From Diphasiastrum complanatum (lineage: Eukaryota > Streptophyta > Lycopodiopsida > Lycopodiales > Lycopodiaceae): a DNA stretch of 64,000 bases. Below, in pieces: positions 45,116-57,500 of the stretch; positions within the stretch are counted from its first letter, which is position 1, and every line of letters begins with the position of its first letter. The notes beneath the pieces are model-generated. The model worked only from the letters and a program-made list of their open reading frames with translations. It had not been told where the DNA came from and made no database searches. The translations under genes and the position numbers were made by a program. The stretch lies in the NCBI GenBank assembly GCA_029204225.1, contig CM055092.1, positions 22,533,669-22,597,668 of the forward strand, given 5' to 3'.

Positions 45116-45716
45116 ACGTGTGAGGCCATGGAGCCACGTGGAAAACCTACCCTACTATAGGTTAGATCAAGTCTAATGAGTTGGTCAAGTCAATTTGGTA
45201 GTGATTCCTAGTTTATAGGACCGATATCCAAGATTTAAGGTGAAAATTGACCAACTAGCCACCTACTTGGCATGACTCTAGGAAATAGACTAGGGTTTCA
45301 TTTTAGGACAAGAAAGATAGAAATGATTTTATTACATATTGGAAATTCACCTTACTTTACAAAGGAAGTTACTTTTCCTATGTATTCCATCTCTCCATAG
45401 TGAGAAGATTTGAGCTCATTGGCAATCAGGAGCTAGTTCACTGTGTACATTGGGTTTTTGTGATCCAAATGAAACCAAATTGATTTCTACTTCAAAATCT
45501 GTCTACAGGTCGTACATCAGGCTGTGGTTCATACGTGTGGCTTGGATTTCAATGTTGATCAATGCTTTTGATTGTTAATGCTTGTTGTTTGTCAAATTGC
45601 CAATCTAGATCAACTTTTTGATGACTAGTTTTTTATAGATTGTTAAGCAAGCATACAATGACTCTTGTGGATCTTTCTGAGATCCAGTTTTGGTCCTAAA
45701 GTACAGTACTTTCACA
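45116..45716 (+). repeat. Second, 5'-truncated LTR copy in tandem
   Basis: It repeats 44505-45115 in the same orientation from GTGAGGCCATG to the same TTTCACA end, with frequent substitutions and small gaps. The first 90 or so bases of the LTR are missing, and it abuts the end of the complete LTR exactly at 45115/45116. Confidence 0.85.
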
Positions 45717-45796
45717 GGTCCAAATGCGGGTCTTTCTCACAAAGACCTCTCAAGGAGAGAGAAAGATCTGTGTTGGCCTTTGTGAAGGAAAGCTCG

Positions 45797-47640
45797 TCAC
45801 TTCACCAATTCAACCAAGTGCATCAGCCACCCTATTAGTGGTGCCTTTGATATACCGCACTTCACAGTCAAATTCATGCATGAGTTATGCCCATCAGGCC
45901 TTATGACCTCTCTGATCATTCTGATTACAAAAGTATTGAGATTGGTGGTCCATCTAACCACGATTTTATTACCATACATGTAATGCCTCCATGATTTCAA
46001 TGCATGGATCACTGCAAAAAGTTCTTTCTCTTCCGTGGTATACTTGACTTTCACATCGGTTAACTTTTTGCTCTCAAAAGCAACAAGTTGGCCCCTCTTT
46101 TAAGAGATCAGCTCCAATAGTTGTATCACTTGCATCAGTTTTAATGACGGACAAAATATTTGGATCCGCTATTTTCAAAACGGGAGTTGAGACAATTAGA
46201 AGCTTGAGTTTCCGAAAAATCTCATCTAATTTCTCATTCCATTTAATGGGAGGGCTTGGCCTTCCTTTCCGACTTTTAACGCCTTTCAACAAATTGTTAA
46301 GAGGTGCGGCAATTTTAGAATAGTCATCTACAAGCTTACGAAAGAATATTGTGAAATCGAATGACTTGGCCTCACAAACTGTTTGAGGAATTGGCCATTC
46401 TACAACTGTCTTTACCTTCTCCTCATCAATCTTGATCCCAAAAGCCGTAATCTATGACCTAGGTAAAGAAGTTCTTTCTTAAAGAATTCACACTTTGATT
46501 CTTTAACGTAGAGCTTCTCGTCTTAAAATATGTAAGACAGTACGGATATGCTTTACGTGCTCTTTTAGTGTTCTACAAATATCGTCTGGAGCATTAGTCA
46601 ACCCAACAGGTACGACTAGGAACTCATAATGGCCAAATCTTGTCCTAAAACTAGTCTTAGATACATCATCTAAATATATCCTAATCTGATGATTTCATGT
46701 ACGAAGATCAATTTTTGTGAAGCATTTTCTACATTCAACCGATCTATGGATCAATCATCCTAGGTAATGGGTATTTATTTTTTATGATAGGTTTGTTCAA
46801 ACTCTTATAGTCTACACATAACCAAAAACCACCATCCTTCTTACTCTTAAGAAGAACGGGCGCTCCCCCATGGTGACTCTCGGATTCTCATCCTAAGGTA
46901 TTCCTCAATTTGCCTAGCCACTTTTCCCTCTTTCTTTTGACTAAACCTATAAAGTTTTCTGAAAATGGGACGGCTACTAGGCAATAAGTCAATCTTATGG
47001 TCCACGGACCGAGCAGGTGGTAGGCCATAAGGTAACTGTTTAGGAAAAACATTACTTCGTGTTTTGAATCTTGCATTATAAGTTGCTCTTGATGAAAATT
47101 TTCGGTGTTAAAACAAGAAAACACATTTACATCAGAAGCATCACTTATGTCACAATGCACTTGAGATTTAAAACAAAATAAAAAAGCTCATACTTAGAAT
47201 CTTGCAGGTTTTTCATAACTTCTGTCGAGGAAACCATTGGTGATGAGATTACATCAGACTCTCCAAAAATAGAGACTATCTTATCAAACCTATCTTTAAA
47301 TACCAACATACGGTTTTTAAAATCTATTTCCAAATAATACAATCTATTATAAAACCATTCGTATCCTAGGATTACATCAGTACGATCAAGGTTCATAACA
47401 TGGAAGTTGAGCCCTCAGTGTAATTCTGCATCCGAAGCTCCAAATAAGGGACCTTTGACATCCCAAATTATGTGTCCGACCTTGAGGCTAGATGGACCAC
47501 ATAACGGTGATCACTGGCCATGGTGGGCACCTGAAGCTTTCGCATAAGTCGAGCATTCAAAAAGTTGCGAGTGCTTCCCGAATCTAACAGTACATTTACG
47601 TATTTCCCTAAAATCTTGCCTCTAACATGAAACAATTGAT
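45797..47640 (-). pseudogene. Ty3/gypsy protease, RT and RNase H remnant
   Basis: Protease-like MNLDRTDVILGYEWFYN (47396 leftward) is followed by RT motifs: CVDYKSLN and [10 protein letters not shown] near 46800, FTKIDLR near 46710, and [21 protein letters not shown] near 46620. The YVDD box is not visible, so RT is dead. The connection domain (IFRKLKLLIVSTPVL, KTDASDTTIGADL) and RNase H (YTTEEKELFAVIHALKSWRHYMYG) are clear. Several frameshifts and stops interrupt the reading frame. Confidence 0.85.
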
Positions 47641-48690
47641 TAGGCTTGAAAGATAATGTACTAAAATTACAAGTACAATCTCAATTCTTTAACAAATCAA
47701 CTTGCAATTTACCTGCGGGTAAATCCATCATCATGAAACTTGATGTCTTATTTTTCTTATCGAGCACCATTCAGCACTGTGCCCAAGTTTGTTGCATAAG
47801 AAGCATAGGTTCTCCTTTATTACCACAATCTGTGGCTTGTCCTTTACAACGGGCTTCTTCTTGTTTTTCTTCTTTTTTTGTTGGTACGCAACAGTTCGTC
47901 AGAAAACAAATTTTCTCCTCTTATTCTTCAGATTCTCAGTTTTAGGTTTCGAGGCCGATTGGCCATGCATACTCTTCCTCCGTGGGACAACCCTAGCATA
48001 GGCTTTAGCTACTTGGATAGCATCTTCCAACATGTGGAGGACATTATGTTTGCACTCATTTTGGTAATTGACTGGCAATGAATAAATGATTTGCCATTGG
48101 GCCAATTTCCTATTGAAGAGTGGCACCTTGGCCAAACAATCCAATAACTCATACGTGTTCTACTCTCGGCTACCCATTCGGCAGTTAATGAAGCGAATAT
48201 ACATTTCTGAATCATCAATTGCGACAAAAGTCTTACAGAATTCATCTAGGAATCCAACCCATGTCGACGGTTTCGAGGAGAGCTCCCTCCAACAAGACGA
48301 GGCTTTACCCTCTAGAAACAATAATGCAGAAAGAAATTCGCTCCTCCTCTGGTACGTTGTGTAAGCTAAAGTAGCTAGTCCAACAATTTATCCAATCTTT
48401 GACAACTTTGGGGCAGTTAAATTTTTTCTCACCGGTGAAAACATCTGGTTGGTAGCCCAAGTTGTTGGAATTAAGAGTTTGTAGTTGATTAAACAGGTTT
48501 TGCATCTGATTATCACATTGCTTATTACTTTGGTGAAGTTCCAAGACCGCTTTACTTAAAGTGTGAAGCGGTGATTTAGAATCAAGCGGGTCACCCCCAT
48601 AGGGTGAAACTGGACGAATTTCCAGGGAAGTAGGAAAATTGTCGCCCATAATGGGAACTTCTTCATTTGCCATCCCTAGGAAAAGCAAAA
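47640..48690 (-). pseudogene. Ty3/gypsy Gag remnant
   Basis: The first frame (48672-48305) contains FNCPKVVKDWINCWTSYFSLHNVPEEERISF, a capsid-type segment. Later frames carry SVRLLSQLMIQKC and the zinc knuckle CFLCNKLGHSAEWC (CX2CX4HX4C complete). Two or more frameshifts occur between 48000 and 48310. Confidence 0.75.
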
Positions 48691-48989
48691 AAAAAAAAAA
48701 AAAAGTTCCATTTACAAGATTATTTTGGGTATAATTGCATATGTGAAAAAAGTACTATTCATAAAAAAATGCCGTTTTATAAGGAAAATTGCGTGGTTTA
48801 AAAATTACACCAATAACTTGTAATTATATAGACAAATAAGTAAACTGATAATCATATTCAAAAACATTGCCTAAACTACTACCAAACTACCTTTAAAATA
48901 TTGTAAACCGGTATTATTGAAAACTCTTGAAAAAACATGTCATATACCTAACTACACATGCTCAAAAATCTAAGGCAAGAGCACTCTAC

Positions 48990-49450
48990 ACATGCATTAG
49001 ACATCAACCATTCATCAATCAAAGGACACTTTCCATGAAAAAAACTAAGTGTAGATTTGGCTTGCTCTTGGGTAGAGAGAAAATGTGAAATAAAAACTAA
49101 GTGATGGAGCTTGCTATTTCTCAATCTTGCTACAAAAAACTAAGTGTGAACAAACCCGAGAGTCCCACTCATAGTAGCTCGAGATCCAAGAGCATGGAAA
49201 TAAAGCAAAATGATTGGACCTCTAAAATTCCACCTCTTACAATGATTGGACCTCCTACATGCCACTTCTTACAATGATTGGACCATTTTGGTGCACCTCA
49301 CAATATGATTTGCCCAAATTAACAAATGAGATCAAGAGGTGCTATATCACTAATCCTCTAGCATCAAGCCAAGTGTCACTAGCCTACACTACCACGAGCT
49401 AATCCACTTCCAAAATTGGCCTAATCACTTATTTACAAGTGTACAATGAG
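48990..49450 (-). repeat. LTR-like repeat, related to 9470-10020
   Basis: It lies upstream (minus direction) of the gypsy Gag start and shares CTAAGTGTAGA, TGGGTAGAGAGAAAA, repeated ATGATTGGACC and AAGTGTCACT with 9470-10020. It is possibly the 5' LTR of the gypsy element. No TG...CA ends or primer site could be fixed. Confidence 0.4.
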
Positions 49451-51536
49451 TGGTTTTGAAAGAGGACCCCCAAACCTCAAAAAAGATGGCTTTTACAATT
49501 TCACAACACTACAATATTATGAAACTCGATCTACCACTAACTCAAAGAATAGTCCGTGTACATCTCTTGGTTTCGAGCCTGTGAAATGATACATGAATTT
49601 CAGCTTCAGTCCCTCTGGAATATAACTATTTGCAGAAAACGAGATCTGAGTAACTTTCATCCGTCACTTGTCGCTTGGTGATCCTAGTAGGTTGACATTG
49701 TCTGCATGATGCTTGCACATCTATATGGAAATCTTGCACTCAAGAAATAGATTAGGAGATCCCAGCACGTTTTATATGGAAATCTTCCACTTGAGAATTA
49801 CATGTAAAGAGACCCCACAGCACATATAAAATGTACGTACTGTCAAATCATCTTGTTTGGTCTACTTATTAAAGCACAAATTATACTTCGATTTGCATAA
49901 TAGTACATAATAGTAAACAGCAAGATAAACTTGTCAGAACCCAATTTATATGGAACCACTTATGACAACACACTAAAACTGTAGCACCACCCTCGTCCAC
50001 TAGCATTTCAAAGTTGCAAATTTCATAGGCATTTTTAATCATGACTATATGCAGAATCTTTATCCCTTACCCTCCCAATTTTCACTCTCAAATAATCAAA
50101 TGCATCAAAACACAAACATAGGCAAAGAACCAATGCTTAAACCCTAACCCTATGATCTGTAGCTGATTCAAGTTGCATGAACTGGAATTTCAAAAGGAAC
50201 TTACAGCTGTTCTTTCAATTTACCTTCAAAGATGGCAACCAAAAAGTGGTGTCTCTACAATGCATGTGCGAAGTAATGCACGATAACTGCAGTCTTCATC
50301 AGACTTTAATATTTTGCCTGTAATAGCAGACGACATGGCCAACTATTTAGCTTTATTGTGTCAATGAATGGCTTCAAATTTGTGAATGCTCAAACATTCT
50401 AAATATTGATCGACATGTCACGAGCTTCCCAACAAGTAAAGATGAGCAACCCTAAGCAATGTCCTGCTGACTTGACCAACAGAAGTTTCTATAAGATGGC
50501 TTTTACTCGCATAAGCTGAAGCACCAGGTTCCAACATGTTAAGGTTCCTGTGTCGTACCAGCACATTTTGTGATTACAGTCCAGAAAGATGGCTACCAAT
50601 TTTTTGTTACGAGTAATCAACATAACTGAAAACATGTCAATCAGAGCAGACTTCTTTCACTAAGACCATATACATGGACTGCTCCAATACTATTAAAAAT
50701 AAGCATTGCAATCCCTCCATACGGGTCTATATGGCCTTTTAGAGAGATTGATAATCATCAAGACGTCCAAGCCGAAATGAAAAAGCTTACAAACAAGAAG
50801 CATTTTCTTCTCCTCCTTGGCAGCAGAGAAAACAGTGGCTTAAGGTGATTCGTTCTAGCTTTCACAAAGGAAAACCCCTAGCTTTGGCTTTTTGCACATT
50901 CTCAAAAAACGAAACGCTAAACATTGCATGAAAGGAAGCTTGCTTATTCTGTAGTAGTTCATTGCCAAGCTGTGCTGCACAAATCATCCGCAGAGGTCCT
51001 GGGAAAATATTTGTCATTTGAAGGACCAAGACTCGCAACAACTTAATCAGTCTCCAATAGTCAGAAATTATCACAAACCTTTTTCTAAATTTTCTTAAAG
51101 CACAAAGTGTACATAAGAGTCATCCTCATAGTTTCAATAGAAAGATAGTAGGAAGGGAATTACAAGCCCTCATTCTTACAGCCCATTTGAGCAACCCTTC
51201 AGTCAGGAAGAGAGTATCACACACAACTAGAGCAAATGATGACTCCATATAGATGCAATTTTTAACTAAATCAACACACCAATGTTGACTTTCTTCAAAG
51301 AAAAGATTGATTCAGCACACTCTTCAAGCTATCTTCTGTTATGCTCTACTATAATTTGATTCAGAATCATAACCTGAAACCTTATTCATCGGTCTTGAAT
51401 GAAACTACCGCAAAATAGGGCAGATCATTTTGTGACAAATCTTCCATTTCAGTTGCTAGAAATAAGAATTTCTTATTAAATGGTAGTACAAATGATCAAA
51501 GATTCTTTGGATGTTCTCCTAAATGAACACATAGAG
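49451..51536. other. Intergenic, 3' of NDUFA9
   Basis: AT-rich with short frames and no recognised motifs. The part next to 51536 should contain the NDUFA9 3' UTR and poly(A) site. Confidence 0.5.
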
Positions 51537-54500
51537 CTAAAACCCTGCACCAGCTGTGCGCTCGCCCACAGTTGAACCCATGAAAGGGCCACCTGCTCGA
51601 TAAGCCAAAAGGTAATCAATTGCAATGCCTTGTAGCTTTCGAGGTTTGATTCCCAAGTCCGTAAAGCCCAAGGCTGCTCCAAAGTCAGATTTCCCAAATG
51701 TATATGTCAGATACATCATACACGATAGATGGTTGTCAAAATTAACAACTTTCAACAAAGCATTGAGAAAAATCATATCAATCCTTTCTTTTTCAGCTTG
51801 CAATATGTGCAAAACTCTCCATATAAATTTGTTTAAAGCATACCATGTACAGCTAACATAAGATCAACAGCATATAGTCCAAAGCTCTAAGTCAGAACAT
51901 AGCCTCACCTTCTGGTGAAACGATGGAATCAACTTCGAGTGAGTGAACGTAATCACTATAAAAAGGGAAAACTGGTGAGAGTGGAAAAGGGACTTTTTTT
52001 AACAGATATTCCTGTGGAGCAGCCATTAACTGCACCAAAACAGAAAACATCGTCGTCAGTGATATTCCTTCTGATCAAACCAATGCTTAAAAAGAAAGCA
52101 TATTCCACATCATCGTTATTACACACATTACATGCTCGGAAACATCGCAACTGGATAATGTACGATGCACTTATTCAGGAAAATATCCCCTATCAAGATT
52201 CCAGAGAAGTCCAGCTTTTTGAAACATTTATCGCTCTTTTAGCATCTTAAAATGATAGAAGCAGCGTCATCCACATCCCATTGTGAAAGTGAAATAGCAA
52301 AAAGGCGCCACGATCAACCTATCATGGTTACATAAAAGCAGTGAAGTTGCCTTTGAGCCTTGTAACGAGCAGTTTGAGGCGCCCCCTCTCCTCTTAGCCT
52401 CCCTATCTACTTGTGTGCAGACTTTAGAGAAAATAGAAACTTTCCATGGATACAATCCAAAAGAACTCAAGGGATTATCTAGAGGTACTGTATGGTTCTA
52501 TGCGAAAATGGTTAGGTAAATGGTAACTAACTGCATAAGGCAAAGTTTCTAAGCTCATTCATAAGGAAGAAGAGTCAAAAGACAATGCAGGAAAGAAAAG
52601 TAACTCGGAATTCAATTATCAAGTCCAATCAAATTACATAGGCAGCTACTCGGAGAGTGACAAAAGTTTGTCTTGATGTCAAAGCGACAAACTTTACAAT
52701 AGTTCCCTGCTAGCTCGATAACATCTCCGGATAGCATTCAAGAAAATATTAGGGTGGAAACGGCCTCTCTGCAAAATATCTTACTTTCTTAAAGTATACA
52801 AATTGCATAAGGCGTATCAATATGTTAGCTGTAGCCTTTTATAAATGTATCATTTGGGATCTCTATTATTCCCTTAAGTACCAATTCCTTTATGGAATAT
52901 TTACAGATTCAAAAACTGAATTCCACCAACAAACTAGCATTAAATTTTGATACAGGAATTAAGCTATTTCAATTGAGATTTAAGTAGTAATTTATTCCAT
53001 TTTGCCAAATATAAATTTGTCATGAAGTTACACAAATAAAGAAAAAAATAGCTTTTCTATTATATAGATTTAGGTCTTCCATATATGGCATCATAACAGC
53101 AGTCAACTTTTAAAAAAGGATCTGACGAGCTGCAAGACTTTAAGAAGTGAATGTTACAATAAATTGGTAAAACCTACAATATTTATTATCAAAAAATGCT
53201 ATAAAGTTTCTGGCAGTAAACGAGCAAACTGTACAGCAAATGCTCAAACACATCAATACACTATAAACAATAGTTGACCAACATGAATAAGCCTACTCTC
53301 AACAGTCAATGACAATAATCATATCAGACGCCTATATTCTGTTGTTGGGGCCTAATCAACTATATTTGCATATCTAAATTATATAAGATTTCAATTTGGG
53401 CATTTTGGGCCAAATAATATTTCCCGAAAGACCTAAAGTAGGCGTGGAACCCCACTTGGAAACTATAACTACCCCCCATAAATAGGTTCTCAATTGGTAG
53501 TTTTTGATGATAGCGATTCTGAGCTTTTTCAAAGGAATAATACACAATCAGGCAAGAGTCCCTTTGTAGGAGGACCTGCGATGCAGTGTATCCCCCATCA
53601 TAGATCCATGGCATACAGAACAAGTTCATGCTGTATGGAACACACTTTGGCCAAGTTTTTTTTCCAAGTCCTTCCTTAATTACACTTTGATTCTGCAAGA
53701 ATACTATTGGGAAAAATCCAGAAAGAATTGAACAACACTTGTCGTCATGAAATATGATAATTAGTTCTGAAAGACCCATACCAAGCTTTGTCCTAAAGAA
53801 ATTATCAAAGGTATGACATGTTACATAGTTGTTTCCAGCACTGAAGTGCTTGTTGAACTTGATAACACGAAGGCCACCTTACAGATTTCGTGAATTTTGA
53901 AACATTCAAATTTCAAAACTCTTGTGACTTGTGACAATTTTCAAAGGCTTACATATAGCTCCTGTAGCTTGTGCAATTTGACGGATTTTATTCGTGCCTG
54001 CGGTGGATCTAACTGTGTAATGGTTATGACGATAACAAATACAGCTGGATCCATGAGGATTGTGAAGCAATAACTTTGCTTTGATGCAAGTAATGATCTT
54101 TCTCCTCCAATGATGGACAAAATGCATAAGAAAGCCACGATACCATCACCAAAATTGTCCAAGCTCTGATATAATCTGGGTTTGATATAACTCCATTTAC
54201 ATAATATTTCAGAGTTTTTCTCAGATTTGTACGAATCTTAGATGGTATCAAACGTGTGCATTTGGAAAGTTCTATACAGGATCTGAGACCTGCTATGATA
54301 GATTCCTAAGTGGCTAACCAAGCAACAAGATGTCTCTATGTTTGAGTTGAACAGAGCTTATCAATATCATCACAGATTTAAAGCAATTTCATACCCTATT
54401 TCCTTATTTGACGAATCAAGAAGTTGTTCTCAGATAAATTCACGACAGAATTGCATAGCTTACATACCTATTTCCTTATTTGATGGCTCGAGACATCATT

Positions 54501-57500
54501 CCATAGCATGTTGCTGGTTTCCATGTGACATTTCATATTTTCACCCACAACATTGAAAAAGTACATGTCGCTTGCATCAATACTTGTAAGCAATTCTGTT
54601 GATCAATGGGTACCTTCATCTCCTTTGATAGCTAGGCTTCTACTAGCTCGGGATCTTTGACTAGAAAGCATGCTACAATCCTTCAGGTATCTTCTGGACA
54701 CTCATTTCCAATTAAAAGTACATGCAGTCTTTTCTTTGCAACTAAGCTATAGTTGACAAAATTAGAGCCAAAATAATGTGTTGCATGTCTAAAAGCCCAA
54801 ATTATCTGGTCTAAGGTTACAATCAAACTCCCACTGCCGATCTTCACATGATTATGTGAATGATGATGCTGAAGTATACGCATGAATCTGTTAATGAGTC
54901 ACCAAATGTGCATACACATGTTAATGCCCCAAGTACCATGCTTATTTAAACTTTTCCACAAAGGCAATTCGCATTATCCTACCTTCCCACCAATAAACAC
55001 ACATGATTAAGTCCTCATTTGGTACCTTATCAAAATAGAGACTGTAACCTTCTTCGAGGGAAAACTCAAAGACAGAGTTCCTTGATAGAGGGAATGCAAG
55101 GACATGAGTGTCTTGTCATATGTTCTCAATATCTTTGTTAGAGAAAATCATAATCAATTAACAGCTTGCACTCCATGTTGTAGTTTACATCTTCGCATGT
55201 GAATATGTTCATAACGTCAACTAGGAACATGTACTATATGAACTATGGGAGATGGAACAGCACATGTTTCTGAATTGAACTGAATTGAAGCTGGGAAACT
55301 GGTTGAAGTTGTCAAGGGCAAGGTTTAAAGATCTTTGCTGCCAAAAAAAAGCCAACCAAGGAATAGCTTTGAATGTAGAAAATGAAAATGTGGAAATCAT
55401 GATATTTGCTACTGATACTGTTTTTAGCCTTAATGTTATCCTTGAGCTGTGACAGCAGACAATCATTTCCCACAATAGCTCTCATACATTGGTACAGAGA
55501 TGGACGTACCGAGCTTCAATCACTTCTGCAGAGGTAAAGGCAGATGCAGTCATGATGAACGGTAGCCCACAATACCAAGATTGTTGACCCAAAAAAGATT
55601 ACTCAATGCATAACTTGTTGAAACTCTGGAAAATAAACTTACATCTTATAAGTTATAACATTGATTTTCATGTGAAAGCATTATTTTCGTAACTTGGGTC
55701 ATACTATTGATAGCATATACAAAGAGCTTTCTTGAACGATTGCAAGCAAAAAGCATGAGAGAGCAAATTCTAAAAGTAAAGGTCACAAATTGAGAGGAAT
55801 GTTGAACTAAAAGCAGATAATTGTAACATAAAATGCTCCAAGCTTTCTATTGCAGCAATAGACTTGACGAGTTGCTAAACCAAATTGCGCGTTAAAAAAA
55901 ACTTTCACCCCACAAGAAAAGCTCGTATCGTCAATATGGTAACAGGAAAATACACGTGCAAGGAAAGTTACAACAAACTCCTATGTCCATACCCGTGGAC
56001 ATTTCAAGCAACTTCAATCAATGCACAATATGCTAGCAGACTAATAGAAAGATAAGTAATGCAGAACATCCAAACAAAAAGATTATACACCAAGAAAGAC
56101 ACTTATGATAGCATTTTACAAAGAAATCAAGCTTCAAAGACAGGAATCTCCACAAAATACCCCATTTCCGAATGGGGTAATTTGTGTCTAGAAAGATCAT
56201 TTGCAGTGAGAGAATCGGTTTAGAAACTTCTTTAATTCTCTCACTGCAAATGATCTTTCTAGACACAGATGTTCACTTTCAAAATATATAAAACCTGCCT
56301 CTCTCAGCATACAATAACTCTCTAGCCAAGTACCTTGACTGAGCCAAACAAAGCAAATTCAAAAACTCTATACTGCCCGGGATGTTATTCCTTTGTAAGC
56401 ATAAAATGGCAGTTGAATAGATTACCTTTGCTACAGATAAAGGAACATCAATGACATGAGGATGCTCTCTGATGGTGTCAAACATGATGTGAACCTGCAA
56501 GTTACATGCAAAAGCCATCACATGGGTTCCGAATGGGAACGGTGATCTCATTTATCTTCATTACATTCTCAGAAAACAGCATAACTTGCTCCTATTAGAA
56601 CTGGAATAAGTTATCACATACACTGAAATCCTGCCCTAGCTCTAGAAGGTTAAAACATACAACACGTACTAATTCATTGACTGTCAGGACATCAGGCCCT
56701 CCAAGCTCGTATGTCTTCCCAACACTGGTTCCTTCATCCCGAACAGCAGCAACTACTGCTGCTGCTACATCCAGCACAAGCGCTGGCTGAAGCCTGTCAT
56801 TCAGCTCTGAGATCAAGGTACTGTCATATACTGTAAAACATAATAAGGCTATTATAGGTGAGGTTTAGCCATTAGTGTTACTTCTAAGCTATGAAGATAT
56901 TTTCCTCCAACATCCTGTTTGTTTCCTCTCACCACTCTTTGAGCCAGAAATTTCATACTACTGTAGCACTGCTTAATTGAGACGCACACATCATAGATAA
57001 GCCAACTTTAGAATTTGTGTCACAGATTTCAAAGCTTGTCAGGAATGTGGAGCTGTTTTTAAAAGGTCACAAACTGATTTGGTTATAGCCAGTTAAACAC
57101 CAAACCTACTAAAAGGTATTTCCTCTCCTTAAATATGAAGAGTTTACCCGCCATACATGCTCTTGAGACATTAAAAAAAAAATCAAAAGAACAAAATTCA
57201 TCAGTTACAAAACTTAGATTGCTTGAATTTTTTCCCAGCACGCCTTGCCAAAATAGCAAGTCAGTTGATTATTGTACATCTAGAAATCAAAGGCTTAAGT
57301 AGATTCTGGTATTCTCACTACATGCTCAACAACCTGTTTTACCAAATAGCAAAGAAAGAGTAAAGCCGTTTCAAAAGCGATTGCAGACAGGTAATAAATT
57401 TTCCCTGGTCCAAGTAGCATATTAGACTTAGAATGAAACAAGAAATTAAAAATCACATCATACTCATGAAAAATTTTAAATTCCTGGACTGCACCAGGAT

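Larger units (their letters stand above)
45720..48690 (-). mobile_element. Decayed Ty3/gypsy element, 3' truncated
   Basis: Reading leftward: a Gag start (MANEEVPIMGDNF at about 48670), Gag core, zinc knuckle near 47800 (CFLCNKLGHSAEWC), protease region near 47390 (DRTDVILGYEWF), RT (46300-46900) and RNase H (45800-46054). It is broken by frameshifts and stops and cut inside or just after RNase H at 45720, where the tandem LTR of the copia element begins. Integrase is absent. Confidence 0.85.

Noticed and set aside
53360-53779. 139-codon frame inside the NDUFA9 intron as a nested gene
   Set aside because: No recognisable domain, no start context or splice support; kept only as a note in the intron entry.
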